64,000 nucleotides of DNA from Owenia fusiformis (Eukaryota; Annelida; Polychaeta; Sabellida; Oweniidae). The notes under the pieces were generated by a model that made no database searches, was not told the DNA's origin, and was given only the letters and a program-made list of their open reading frames with translations. This document shows, one piece after another, positions 37,090-49,175 of the stretch; the first letter of the stretch is position 1; each line of letters begins with the position of its first letter. The stretch spans positions 6,531,815-6,595,814 of the forward strand of contig CAIIXF020000003.1 of the NCBI GenBank assembly GCA_903813345.2. The letters are read 5' to 3'. A program made the translations under genes and the position numbers.

Positions 37090-39762
37090 TTTACCCACCC
37101 TTTTCAATAATTTATTTTGTTTCTATATATGTGTATATAAATAATATTTTATTTAATTACTATAACTGGGCTTTGGGTCTTAGGGTGGTAGGTTTATCAT
37201 TGTTCAATGTTAAACAAGAAATAAGAATCTGGCAATGAATTCAGACACTGTAAGATGATATTAACATAATAGCTAAATAAATGAACATCAGTTTTTAACT
37301 ATTTTGTGAGAAATTAAAAAATTCTGTTTTCATAGTTTTGGAAGAGTATTCTCCAGATATGACATTCACAGAGCTAGTTAAGTATACTGGTAATAAACCA
37401 ATCAAATAAAAACAACAACGGTTTTACTTTTGGAATAAATGACAAAGTACTCATTTACCATTGTTAAAGATCCTCACATATAACACAATAATGCATGTAG
37501 ATCATTATACTTCTTCAGAAACTATAAAACATCCAGCAAGAACAATATTATGTAGCATAAATCAAAGCAGGCTGTTGATGTATGCCAGGTGTTGGTATGT
37601 TACCATGGACTACACCAGACCTCAACTTGCTTTTGGGTTTGCTATTGTAACACATCAAACTCAGAAATCAACCCAAATTCCTCCATTTCTATACTATTTA
37701 TCTCATTGAAATCATACTTATTATTTTTTCTGTTAATAATTCCTCAGAATTTGGTTGTATTTTACTTTTAAGAGTTTAACTGGGTATGAGATTTTATTCA
37801 AGGATGCCTGGGTCTAACTGCCTTGGAATCTACTCAGGCGCCAGCCTGTCTTGGAGAAACCTGTGAAATCGTTCAAGAAATACTACAGCTTGTTTAACTT
37901 ACGGCTTTACCACCAGCTTCTGAAATCTCATGGCCTTGTCATATTCCATGTGGTTTCCTCTAAAATTTTAAACTTGAATGAATTATTGAGTATTGACTTC
38001 TTAGATTTTTGTAAAATTTCCAGTGCCGATATCTGACTTTTTATGCTCTACTTTTATTCAATCTTTCATACTTCATTTTGCAATAAGGTAAAATCATTCT
38101 GAGATTTTTTTCATGGGCCACTACTAGACAGACTGATTTGTACACTCTTGGTAAAAAACATTTGGCTTGGTCTCTTGTAGTACTCCAAATCAGCTCCTAA
38201 ACCTTACAGACTTTCCTTTGAATAGGGCATAGCTAAAATTCAACAATGATTATTTGTTACTTTAGAAGAGTTTTAGAGTTTGTACTAGGCTCAGGGTCTA
38301 ACTGTAAAATATTTTTACAAACCAAATGTTCATACTTTGCAGAATAGATAGGAGAGATATACATAGCATATCATTACTCCCACGTTCTCCTTAAGGAGAC
38401 TATCAGACAGACCCCAGTCCTTTATCACTGTCTATTAAAATATATAAGATTTTTTATAATAGAAGTATACATGTGTGTCATCCTTTTACTCTGAAAGGAA
38501 GGAAGGAAGGTAGAAAAGATGCTACATGTATCTAGGATTCGGAAAATTATTTGTTTTCTATTTCCTATTTGTGAAAACCTATATGACAAAAAGATAAAAG
38601 TAACACATATATAATCTCATATGAAATAATTGAAATTCTGAGAACTAATTTGAAATCGCACCTGATGCCTTTAGTATCATACAGTTAGTATATAAATAAA
38701 TCACGGTGAATGATCTGCACTTTTTCATGATATATCGTATAAAGACTATATCTAGTTAAAAACATTAATTAACAAATTTTCTGTGATGCTTACTTAGAAA
38801 GGTTAACGCTTTCACAGAAGTGATATTGTTTTCGTGTGGTATAACAATTGCCTGATGCTAAATGACAAATTGAGCTACATGGAAAAATCGTTGTCAATGA
38901 GTAAATCGTCTTATTCTTAATCTTGATTTACTCTCAAATACTTTGATTTGATTGGTCAGAGAGCAGTCAATAGTTTTAACTCTGAAGTTGACACGATATC
39001 TAACTATAGCAATTCGTTAAATGTCATAAAATATAGCAGGTTAGGTTACACAAACAAATTGTTTAAGTTGAGCAATGGAGGGGGTGGAAGACATATGAAT
39101 CCAAACTTATGGATGGGAGTGTAGACAAAGTGGTTGTGGATGCTCATTCCTTCCAGATGTTGCTGTCTTCAGCCCTAACATCCTCACATATTTCATTTCC
39201 TACAACCAACTTCTCAAATTTACAAATCACAATTTTTGATGATGAATTTCTCGCTGACAATTTTGATGTTTAGATGTGGTGTTTATTTCAAATTGAACTT
39301 TTTAAGTGTATGGTCTCAAGATGTATATTGTTAGATTGTTTAAGAAGGGTCTTGTTTCTGCTGTATCTGGGAGTTATCCCTGCTGAAGTAAGCACCTGTC
39401 CCTCATATCTACACTAGTTCCCACCTTAAATAAACCAGACTTAAGCGTCACATAAGTTCATGCTCATATACATCTGGCAAAGTTGTCAAGTATCAAATTG
39501 GAAATTGAAAAACACATATTTTTTAAAAGATATATTGATTTAAAAGATTATAAATAAAAGAAACAATCTAAACAGGCAAAATGTCAACACTTTTATTACG
39601 CAACTTTTATGAAATACTGTATTCAATACTATTTATAAAGTAATCAATGGTATTCTTTCTAACCAAGTAATTTTCATATTTTAATATAGTAAATTGACCA
39701 TATTGTTTGCAAAAATAATAGAATACGTTCACTAATTTTCAAGAAAAATAAGGAATAGCAAT
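37090..39762. other. AT-rich stretch, nothing firm
   Basis: There is a 73-codon plus frame without ATG at about 37820-38039 (LEKPVKSFKKYYSLFNLRLY) but no flanking splice sites. A perfect 14-bp palindrome, TCTCCTTAAGGAGA, lies at 38386-38399. A short GGAA repeat lies near 38505. Confidence 0.4.
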
Positions 39763-39966
39763 CGGGGGCATAGCCAGCTTTCATTCAGGGGGTGTGATTT
39801 GCCAAAAACTTTAACAAAAATTAATGTTATTTCCTTCAAAATTGAGCTAGAAGCTTCAATAAAACAGATTTTTAAGCTCTTTTCTTCCTCTATCTAATGG
39901 TTATATTTACATTGGTTATGGGGGGGGGGGGGGGGGTGCACTCGCACCATCCTGGCTACACCTATG
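39763..39966 (+). mobile_element. 204-bp MITE with GCAAT target duplication
   Basis: It starts CGGGGGCATAGCCAGC and ends CCTGGCTACACCTATG. GCAAT flanks it exactly (39758-39762, 39967-39971). It is the same family as 25089-25351 in opposite orientation, sharing GAGCTAGAAGCTT and a G16-17 run near one end. Confidence 0.93.
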
Positions 39967-40421
39967 GCAATGATCAAGGTCATGATTTTATAAAAAGAAA
40001 CAAGAATTCATGTGTTAATACAACTTTGCAATTATGCACTACTGAATATGCAGCCGACCGCAAAGATGCCATGAATTGGTCATTAATAAAAAAAGACAAG
40101 TTAATGCAGGTAAAGATTAATAAACAAACATTATAAATTGCTGCATTAATTAAAGCGACACTAACAATTATAAATGCAGAATAAATAAATATAAAAATTG
40201 AATGATTTATGATATTTGTATCAATTTATAAGGATATGAAATGTCTTGCATTTCTTTATATGCTAATTATCTAAAAAAGATCAATGATGTCTGGATTATG
40301 CAATATTATGTTGTGTGTTATATATTTTTGTAGAATGAAAGATGCTCATCATTACGGACATATGTATATATAATATGTTATCAGATTCATTAATGCAAAA
40401 GTTTCAAAGAAAGTAACTTAC

Positions 40422-40548
40422 AAAAACTGCTCCTTGTTTTAACGTCTCGTAATGTTGGTAATAATTTGCTGTTGTGTCTTTGTCGTTCCCGCCTTAATTC
40501 CCGTAAATGAATCAAGTTCATTAGCGTTATCTGTTTCTGTTCACCCAT
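40422..40548 (-). CDS. candidate first coding exon, unidentified basic protein
   Basis: On the minus strand an ATG (complement of 40546-40548) in good context (GCAATGG) opens 42 codons starting MGEQKQITLMNLIHLRELRR and rich in Arg/Lys/Leu, which suggests an alpha helix. The frame runs straight into TTTTT|GTAAGT (plus 40416-40421), leaving one nucleotide (phase 1). The continuous charged frame ending exactly at a strong 5' splice site is the reason for the call. The next exon is not found; the candidate at 36950-37014 would stop soon if joined in this phase. I do not recognise the family. Confidence 0.45.
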
Positions 40549-40655
40549 TGCTTTATCGCAACTAAACTCAAATTATTAAAAACTTGCAACATGTATCGTA
40601 TCATTTTTATGACATTACTATTGATCTAAAATATGACCATAAGTTATTGTTTTAA

Positions 40656-40838
40656 TCACAATGAATGTGATTTAGCCTTAGATTGTTTGCATACCGTAAG
40701 TACAAGCAGTCTGACGTGAAGTAAACAGAGATTGGAGTAAATGTCATAGAGCTCATCATCGCTGATGAAGAAACAGAGCAAAAACGAGAAACTTGATGAA
40801 AAGTTTCTGGCAGATTTTAGCCTAAAAATGGAGCTCAT
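40656..40838 (-). CDS. small ORF upstream of the 40.5 kb exon
   Basis: A 60-codon minus frame from ATG (40836-40838) starts MSSIFRLKSARNFSSSFSFL and contains a hydrophobic stretch followed by acidic residues (ISDDELYDIY). It includes a possible donor ACG|GTATGC near 40692. It could be an alternative first exon, an upstream ORF in the leader of the exon at 40422-40548, or chance. Confidence 0.2.
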   Translation of the reverse strand: MSSIFRLKSARNFSSSFSFLLCFFISDDELYDIYSNLCLLHVRLLVLTVCKQSKAKSHSL

Positions 40839-40859
40839 TTTCAAAAATAGGTCTCAGTG

Positions 40860-42340
40860 ATATTACACATAGAACAGTTTTAGCAGTGACCGACCCGTGT
40901 TGTCATTTTTTCTTTTTCTTGATATTTCTAACAACAGTGCTGCCTGACAACACATCTTCTTCCTGGCCTTGTATGAATAGGCATAGTTAAACTATTTTTA
41001 GAAATACTAGATATTTTTGGCTTCCATAATATTTATGCGTGTTGTATAAATATCCCTGAGATATGATCTACAGGAGTGGTTTACGCTTGGTTAAAATATA
41101 AGGGCAAGAAAAACAGTTCCCGCTATACAAGTGCGTCTTTAAACTGATTCCAGCATGAAATGAACGCATGCACATATGCAATTACAGTATAAAATAAAAG
41201 TATTAATTTATGTGGAAAATTGATTTTGACTGAACCATTGAGCATGAAGTTAAAGCATTCAACCAAATCATACATAACAAATATAGAATATGCTGTTCAA
41301 ATAGAAAATGTGAAATTGTACATGATACTAGTACTATTTCAATGATTCCATTTACTCTATCATAAGATGATTTTATCACAAAAAATAATTCTATTTCTAT
41401 ATATTATTTTCATGATTTTCATTAATTGAAAATATTTAACTTAAACACTATCATAAACTTCAAAGTTCAAAATGATACTTTTCTAAAATGGTCTAAAGTG
41501 TTATATGACTTGTGTGTTATATTGTTGCAGTTCAATAAATATCATATTCACGCTTCGTCAATTTTAGAATATCATTTTTAATTGAATAGGAAATATTAAA
41601 ACTGACTTGATCAAAGAATCAGCTGCTATATTTAAGTGTTTAGCGAAAATGACAGCGTGCGTTGCATGCAAACAACATTCATTGGTCCATGAAATGTAAA
41701 GTAAAACATTAACATCATTTTACATATGTACTCAACAAAAGAAATGGTTTCTAGTCACTTAGTTCTTAATAAATAGATCACTCATGCATATGACCAGCGA
41801 CTTGAGAATTTTTTTACAAATGCATGAAAATTATCTGTGCATGTTGTGTATGTAATGCCACTATCCTGGTTGAATTTCTTTGTGATGTATTATATTATGT
41901 AAAGTCCATCTATAAAAGAACAAAATAAAAAAAGAACAAAGAGACGCTTTGCTTCTTAAGCTAACACAACAATACAATACAATACAAGCAGTAACCTAAA
42001 GACATCCGTCTGTCCATCCATCCGTCCGACCGAAGGTATGAACAAAACTGAATAAGATTTCTATGATTACCTCAAAACCTCAATATACGTAGCAATAAAT
42101 GAACATCCTCTTTAAATATTCTACGCACATTCTTGAAGCTTTTATAGGCCTTAAATTCACTCATTAAACAGTATAATCATACACAATATGCCTCTATGGC
42201 CCTGTTTGTCCTTGCATGTATGCTGAAACAATCAGAGCAAAGAGCATGGACTGCAGAAATCAAACCAAACACTAAACCCAACAAAGTATATAAAAGTCAA
42301 TGAATATTGTTTCAATCCAGTTCAAATTTGGAGAGAAAAC
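40860..42340. other. AT-rich stretch, nothing recognised
   Basis: A short CCGTCTGTCCATCCATCCGT repeat lies at 42007-42035. No supported gene. Confidence 0.45.
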
Positions 42341-42341
42341 C

Positions 42342-42454
42342 CTAGAAATATTCTGAAACGAATGGGAAATTAGTTTGAAGGGACTTCCCATCAATCCGTG
42401 CATTAAACGACCTAATCATCCTCAGCCAGATGGTCTCTGCTTCTGACAAGTCCC
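42342..42454 (-). CDS. possible terminal coding exon, unidentified
   Basis: On the minus strand the strong acceptor TTTCTCCTCCTCAG (ending at 42455) is followed by a 36-codon frame starting DLSEAETIWLRMIRSFNARI and ending at TAG (42342-42344). It would enter in phase 1. The plus strand is also open here, for 48 codons ending near 42522, with a Lys-Ser-Pro-Glu-rich frame, but that frame lacks a good acceptor. The GC-rich block against AT-rich flanks suggests real selection on one strand; I favour minus because of the acceptor. Confidence 0.35.
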
Positions 42455-42792
42455 CTGAGGAGGAGAAACTTCAAGCAATTCCTGTGGGGGCCACAGATTG
42501 TGCTTCCACACCAGTTATTTGTTAAATTATAATCCCTACTGCTATTTGGAGTTTTTCTGAATTATGAGACAGTTCATTTTGAATTGCGTATCTCTTCTGA
42601 TGTAGTTGTATATTAGCTAAGCTTATCTAATAAGAAAAAAATAGATTTCCATTTATCTACTTGCATTTTGCATTCGTAACTCAACCATAATCTGAATCAG
42701 CGTATTTGTCAAATTTTGGAAAATACATTCTGAAATATCATTGGTTTATCTAGCTATTTCACAGATCTTTTAAATGTTTTTTACTTAAACTG

Positions 42793-43128
42793 AAAAGGAG
42801 GGCGAGTTGTTTGTAGAATGAATCGGGGGATTTTTTTCATGAATTTCGCTTATGTTTTTCATCCAAAAAACATCAATGCACTTTAAAACATTTTGTTTAC
42901 TTTAAGATTACACCATGTAATCCAAAAATATATTTCTCATTTTCAAAGATAATCCATGGATTAACACCCAGGTATTTTTATTTTTCAATCTTCAGAGGGC
43001 TGGGAATCATTGATGCTCAACGCTTTTGAATATGATAAATGCTGTTTTAAATAGGTTTTACGTATGCCAATAATTTCTCAAATTATGTAAGCTGAATGCA
43101 TTCCTTAATCCCTAGAATGCCTATCATA
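42793..43128 (+). repeat. dispersed repeat family R1, copy 1
   Basis: This ~335-bp copy begins AAAAGGAGGGCGAGTTGTTTG and runs to TTCCTTAATCCCTAGAATGC. An inverted copy lies at 46905-47336 and a more diverged direct copy at 59778-60249. This copy lacks the last ~100 bp present in the other two. Confidence 0.88.
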
Positions 43129-43562
43129 ATAACATTCTTTTGTCTTGGCCACTTAATATGTTTTGTTGCTGTCTGATCATCAAATCAAATTGTTGTTATT
43201 TAAAGATGTCAGTCAAATCTGGTGAAACAGCACAACATTTACCTAAATAGCACGAGTACATATTATGTAACTCATTCATAATATTTCATGCATCAGGTAT
43301 TAAGGCTTAGGGGATTAACTTTTACACATAAACTGAACTGACAGATGTGTACGCTTACATGTACAACTTCCAGGATTGTAAGAATTCAAAACTTGTTGAT
43401 AGCCATATTTTCCTGAATGTGACATCGAGATATTATGGCATTTATGAGTGGTAAAACATGAAAAAAAGCATTTTCATTTAAAATTAGCATAAGATTTGAA
43501 TTGATGCCAAGAAATGTATTAGTTAACTGTATCCGTTTTACATCCATTGCAGTTGGCTACAT

Positions 43563-43690
43563 TATAAGACAAGGCATTCACATGCAAAATGTCAATACCT
43601 GCCATTTGTTACAGACACCAACTGCCAAACACCAACTGCAAAATGATAAACACCAACCACTGAACACCGTCCACAAAAAAGTTTGAGACC
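43563..43690 (+). repeat. dispersed repeat shared with 11620-11745
   Basis: ACATGCAAAATGTCAATACC, CCATTTGTTACAGA and CACCAACCACTGAACACC follow the same order as at 11620-11745. Confidence 0.6.
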
Positions 43691-44585
43691 ATAACAATAT
43701 GTCACCACTTGTGGTGGTGACATAAAAATGATCATGGAAAATTGTATTTTTTTTAAAAAGTAGGAACTTCTGAGGTTATTAGAAAATTGGAAGACAAGGA
43801 AGGATTCTGGGAAGGATATTAGGGTTATAAATTGCAATGAAACTAAAACAAAACATTCATCAAACATTTCTCAAATATCACAGTGTATTTTCAAATCACA
43901 AATACAATATCATACAATTACAATAAGGGTCTAGTGCACTTTCCATTATGATATCCCCATGAACAAAATGAATCATTTTTAGGTGTAACATAAAGAATAC
44001 AATGTCACATAATACTGTGGAAAATATTTGAGCGTTTGGACCCACATGGGCTGAGGTTGAGGTCATTTAGTTCAGCAAGGGTGTATTGACTTGCCATTGA
44101 ATGGGCTCCATTGACTTAACATGTGGATATCATCAATTCCAATAGAGGCCATTGGTTTCTATTGATTTTCACAAAAATACCTAAAATACACTATGACCTG
44201 AATCGATTGCAAATTAAATAATTTCACAGTATGACACAAATGGTATATCACATCAGATGTGCAAATATAAAGTTTGCAATCGATTCAGGTCATACTTCAA
44301 ATTAAAAGATTATACATTTTTTCCATCATTTTTTTCCTACAAAATGGCTATAGAAAAATGCTTCAAAAGCAACTTTTACACTAATGAAATCCCATACAAC
44401 TTTCTAAATCCAAAGATTATACTGTTACGTTTCATTAATTAATAACATATTTGGATAATATGTTGGGATGTGTAGGATGCAAATGGATTTTGACAGACAC
44501 AAAAAGACTTCTTGGTTTGGCATCTCTACCCCTGTACACTTTATGATTGAATATTGGCCCTAATAAGTGGCCCATTCATCAATAC

Positions 44586-46328
44586 CAGGCCCGTAAGACA
44601 CTTTTCTCCAAGGGGGGTGCGGTTTTTAGCTTACTAAAGAGAATGTAAAATTGTCAATTTTTTTGCCGCGTAAATCAAATCGCGTAAGACAGAGGGGGGG
44701 GGGGGGGGTCAGTTACTCCCTATATTGGTTTGGAATTAACAAATGCAACTTCCAAACGTTCCAATTGTTTTGTGGGGGGTGTGAGGAGTAGTCCACTCCC
44801 CCTAGAAAATTTTACAGTTTTGAGATGCTATTTGGTGCTTTCTGGGCACTTTCAAAGTGTAAGTTTCTAAGTAGTACGCCACCACCACAAGAATAAGAGT
44901 TGAGTGAATAAAAAACCGAACATTCTGGGGGGTCTGGGGAAAATTTTGAAATTTGGTTGTATTTGGAGCGACTTTGCAACCATCTGGTACGCCTGTGCGT
45001 TATGAGTCAATAAGAAAAATGTGAATTTTTTTCAAATTCTTTTGGGGGTGTCAAAGAGGATGAGAGGGTGAAGTTGGGTGGGGTGCCAGTAGGGGAGCAA
45101 GGGGTTGTCCCCCAGAAACATTGACCATATCAAGGTGCTATTTGATGATGTCTGGGCACTTAAAAAATGTCTGAGACAATACATGAAATTCAGAATATTT
45201 TATTTTGTTTTGTGGGGGATGTGAGGGGTGGCTAACTCTCCTAGAAAATTTTACAATTTAGAGATGATATTTGGTGCTTCTGGGCACTTTTAAAGGTATT
45301 AGTCAATAAAAACATTGAAAAACAATCACAATTTTTTTCAAATTTTGGGGGTGTCAAAGGGGGGGGGGAGGGGTGCCAGAGGGGGGTGGGGCTGTTCTGC
45401 CAGAGGGGGAGCAAGTGTTTGTCCCCCATATCAAAATTTACAACATCAAGGTGCTATTCGATGAAGTTTGGGCACTTTAAAAGTGTCTGTGCCTAAAAGC
45501 GCATATTTCCCAAGAAAATTTTACAATTTTAAGATGCTATTTGGTGCTTTCTGGGCACTTTCAAAATGTACGAGTCAATAAAAAAATTTGAAAAATCTCA
45601 ATTTTTTATTTGGGGGGGGGGGGTGTTAAGGGGGGGGGGCTGCCAGAGGGGGAGGTGGAGTGGGGATGCCAGAGGGCGAGTAAGCGTTAGTCTTCCAGAA
45701 TCATTAACTTTATCAAGGAGCTATTTGATGATGTTTGGGCAATTTAAAAGTGTCTGAGACAATACATAAAACAAATTCAGAACTTTTTCATTGTTTTGTT
45801 TGGGGAGTGAGGGGTGGCCCACTCCCCCTAAAAAATTTTACAATTTTACGACGCTATTTGGTGCTTTCTGGGCATTTTCAAATTGTATGAGTCAATTAAA
45901 GAATTTGAGAAAATCACAATTTTTTTTTTTTTGGGGGGGGGGGTCAAGGGGGGGGGGGGCGCCAGAGGGGGGGGGGTTGTGCAAGATGCAAGAGGGCAAG
46001 TCCAAGATGCAAGAGGGCAAGTCCCTCAGAAACACTAACTATATCAAGGAGCTATTTGATGATGTCTGGGCACTTTAAAAGTGTCTGAGACAAAACACTA
46101 AAATAAATTTAGAACTTTTCCATTGTTTTGTGGGGGGTGTGAGGGGTGGCCAATACCCCTAGAAAATTTTACACTTTTAAGATGCTATTTGGTGCTTTCT
46201 GGGTACTTTCAAAGTATATGAGTCAATGAAAAAAAATTACAAGAAAAAATATTTTTCAATAATTTATTTTGGGGGTAACAAAGGGGGGTGCGGTCGCACC
46301 CATCGCACCCCCCCATCTGACGGCCCTG
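44586..46328. mobile_element. 1.74 kb TIR element with AATAC duplication and internal dimeric tandem repeat
   Basis: It starts CAGGCCCGTAAG and ends CTGACGGCCCTG, imperfect inverted ends, flanked by exact AATAC copies (44581-44585, 46329-46333). Inside, two related half-units alternate: one with TGCTATTTGGTGCTTTCTGG (about 44826, 45262, 45534, 45854, 46182) and one with GCTATTTGATGATGTCTGGG (about 45138, 45450, 45717, 46046), a composite period near 320 bp. Most units contain G runs of 5-13 separated by short loops. Plus-strand frames here are Gly-rich low complexity; no transposase was seen, so it is non-autonomous. hAT-like affiliation is inferred from the CAG..CTG ends. Confidence 0.88.
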
Positions 46329-46904
46329 AATACAGTGCTGAATATAGGTCAACAAGATACTAGTGTACATATAAATGTAATAATACCTATAGCTAGGTCT
46401 GAATATTAAACTCCAGCCAAATAGAGCCACCACAATATTTCAACCTTTGTAACCCTTGCAAAAAGATTTTCTTGCAATAAAAAATGTGAAAATAGCTTAG
46501 GGTACTTGTAAGCCAATCTGATTTTAAGGTAGACATGTCTCGATATTTTTCAATAATTTTCATGATTATAAATACCGATAATCAATGAAAGGGACAATAT
46601 TTTCACATTTGTAATTGTATGTGTATGCATGGTCCATGGTGTATGTTACCATAATTCTTTATATCCACTTAAAATGTCAAAAATATTGCCCAATTTATAA
46701 TTATCAGATAATTTATTCATCACCAAAATTAGTAAAAATTATCAACATGCAGAACTTACTTAAAGAGTTTAATCTCTCACTCAGTCACAATCATGTCAAC
46801 CAAAACTGTACTTGTGTTACATAATATAGGATTATACAGCTTACCATACGTGTGCAATCTATATAGCATCCACACTGACATCTTTACAGAATCATATATA
46901 ATTT

Positions 46905-47336
46905 TTGAATATAAACTAACTCAACCCAATAAGGCGAGTACTAAAGAATTTACTTACCTGCCATCTAAAAATCTGCTTGGAACTACCATTGGATTACCAT
47001 TGGATTCCTCCAAGAGGGATTATGGAATGCATTCAGCTTACATAATTTGAGAAATTATTGGCATACGTAAAACCTATTTAAAACAGCATTTATCATATTC
47101 AAAAGCGTTGAGCATCAATGATTCCCAGCCCTCTGAAGTTTGAAAAATAAAAATACCTGGGTGTTAATCCATGGATTATCTTTGAAAACGAGAAATATAT
47201 TTTTGGATTACATGGTGTAATCTTAAAGTAAACAAAATGTTTTAAAGTGTATTGATGTTTTTTGGATGAAAAACATAAGCGAAATTCATGAAAAAAATCC
47301 CCCGATTCATTCTACATACAACTCGCCCTCCTTTCA
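46905..47336 (-). repeat. dispersed repeat family R1, copy 2 (inverted)
   Basis: This is the reverse complement of copy 1, extended by about 100 bp that matches the end of copy 3 (GTTCCAAGCAGATTT and beyond). The extension holds a consensus 5' splice site on minus (CAG|GTAAGT, plus 46949-46957), decayed in copy 3. Confidence 0.9.
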
Positions 47337-47554
47337 TATAATAAATGTATAATGTCCTCATTATTCAATTTTTCCTCACCCATCTAATTAATGTATTATG
47401 CCTTGCTTATTTTTGGGTTCTACTTATATGCCCCTGGATATTCCCAACTGGTACTAGCTGAGATAGTAAACATATATACCAACAGAATTCCAATAAACAT
47501 GCCAAAAATATTCTAACAATACAACAATAAATCTTGACAAGTCCCAGAGCTAGT

Positions 47555-47650
47555 GGGCCTCAGGTGCACAAGGAGTACTCTATCAGGGCAAACTATCTAA
47601 CAAATGAGAGCATCCGCCTGCTACAAATGTGAATTCGATGATCCACATTT
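47555..47650 (+). repeat. possible tRNA-derived SINE head, degenerate
   Basis: GAGAGCATCCGCCTGCTACA followed by GAATTCGATGATCCAC resembles the D-arm/anticodon and T-loop of a tRNA-like SINE promoter. The acceptor stem and B box are degraded, so it is not a tRNA gene. Confidence 0.25.
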
Positions 47651-48449
47651 TGCTCATTTTCTCTAAAAAATTGAATAAAGGACCCAATTTTATGACATTT
47701 CTGTATAAGTTTAAGTATCACCTACAAGTATGTGTAGTCAATTAATTGCTTTTTGCTGTCTTTCCAATTGTATTTTTCATTTTAAAACATGAATATCATG
47801 ATATTTTGTTTCTGGGAGATATAGCACATTTTCATTGAATTGTCAGTGACGGATGCCTTTACTAAATGCTATAGTATTCTATAATCATACTTTGATCTCC
47901 AAAGAGGAACTCGGGATTACCCCTACTAAAATAAAATAAAAGACTGTTCCATTTTGAATGAAAATAGCATGGAGAAGAGAGGACTTGGGATATAAGATAG
48001 ACACGGGAAAAATAAGAAAGATCTATGAACTTGCAAATGAATGTTAAGTCACAAGGAAACAAATTCAAAATGTTGTCTTTTTCATAATATATTTTATGCT
48101 TATCATATTAGCTGTTGTGCTTAATTGCATTTTCAAATTTTGTATTTTATATAACAATACATTGATGCAATAAATGTTTCCATAGTGTCATCATGTACAT
48201 GTATAACTTGTTTCTTATGCTATGCTATGCTATGCTGTGTAGTACCTTGATTCAAATCTCGTATATAGACTAGCATGTGCAAACTAGGTGAAAGTCCCTG
48301 TACATACCTGACATATCTGCTATGACACTGAAGTGCATTCTAGTTCAAAGGTTCTCTCTCTCTCTCTGTTGCAGCCCCTACCAAGAATAGACAGAGATAA
48401 AGTGTGGTCACCCAGCAGATTGCAAAGAAGCATTGCCTCCCAAGACTCG
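47651..48449. other. AT-rich stretch with microsatellites
   Basis: It contains TGCTATGCTATGCTATGC at 48218-48240 and a (TC)n run at 48356-48368. No supported gene. Confidence 0.5.
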
Positions 48450-48499
48450 TCATGAGGATTGTGTAAGCAAAGGCCCTGCATTGCTGCTTAATATGTACC
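48450..48499 (-). CDS. possible terminal exon of the minus-strand gene
   Basis: The acceptor TTGTTTTTCTGTATAG (minus, ending at 48500) is strong. Joined in phase 1 to the exon at 48692-48839, the frame reads 16 codons (YILSSNAGPLLTQSS) to TGA at 48450-48452. Two other phases also stay open over this GC-richer block, one giving LHNPHDESWEAMLLCNLLG up to a weaker TTG|GTAGGG donor. Which is used cannot be decided without transcripts. Confidence 0.25.
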
Positions 48500-48691
48500 C
48501 TATACAGAAAAACAAATATATGAAGAATATGATACAAGTCGATAGCAAATAAATCATAACATATCAACAAGGATGTTTTATATGTAAATAAACAAGAAAA
48601 TCACCATATAAATTATATTTTATTTAATTGCTGATAAAATAGAAATGTGACATATTATTTTATGACATAATAATAGTACATATGTACCTAC

Positions 48692-48839
48692 TTATCAAAG
48701 TTAGGTCATTCTCCCACACCTTGACACCAGCTTGTGTAGGATGTCGGTCTGTTAGCCCGATGTCAAGCTGTTGTCTCCTAAAGTTTTCTCGAAGCCACCT
48801 GGCTTTACACATATGACCCCATTTGGTAATAGCATCAGT
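48692..48839 (-). CDS. candidate coding exon, unidentified
   Basis: On the minus strand, TATTTTTAG (acceptor at 48840-48841) is followed by a 49-codon open frame starting TDAITKWGHMCKARWLRENF and continuing with a charged, Trp-containing sequence, ending at ATAA|GTAGGT (plus 48686-48691). The other two frames have stops. An in-frame TAG just before the acceptor means the exon must be entered in phase 0. An alternative donor 4 nt further (GTAG|GTACAT) would shift the following phase. It resembles a real conserved exon; I do not recognise the family. It lies downstream of the two first-exon candidates at 49957 and 51959 on the same strand. Confidence 0.5.
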
Positions 48840-49175
48840 CTAAAAATAGATCATTAAGGTCAATGTGACATTATAGTATAACATGTAGTATTAACCCTCT
48901 CTATCTCAATATTAATGTATTAACCCTTTTTAGCTTAATTTTAATGTATTATTATTTTTACTACTAATTATTATTGGGATAGCATGTATTCATAATATTC
49001 GATGTGTAGTCTAAAATGAAGGTTTATTTCCATAAACTAACAAATGATATGATATATTCCAATATCTCATAAAAGGAGTTTTGAGCCATAACAACATGTA
49101 CTGCAGAATGTTCCATAAATATGAATTCAAGTCAAGTTATTTCTAATTTTTGTATTAAGATGGTACCAATACAAT

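Noticed and set aside
45566-46078. Gly-rich plus frames
   Set aside because: They arise from G runs inside the 44586-46328 element.
47555-47650. tRNA gene
   Set aside because: Only D-arm/anticodon-like and weak T-loop-like words are present; no acceptor stem or intact B box, so at most a SINE remnant.
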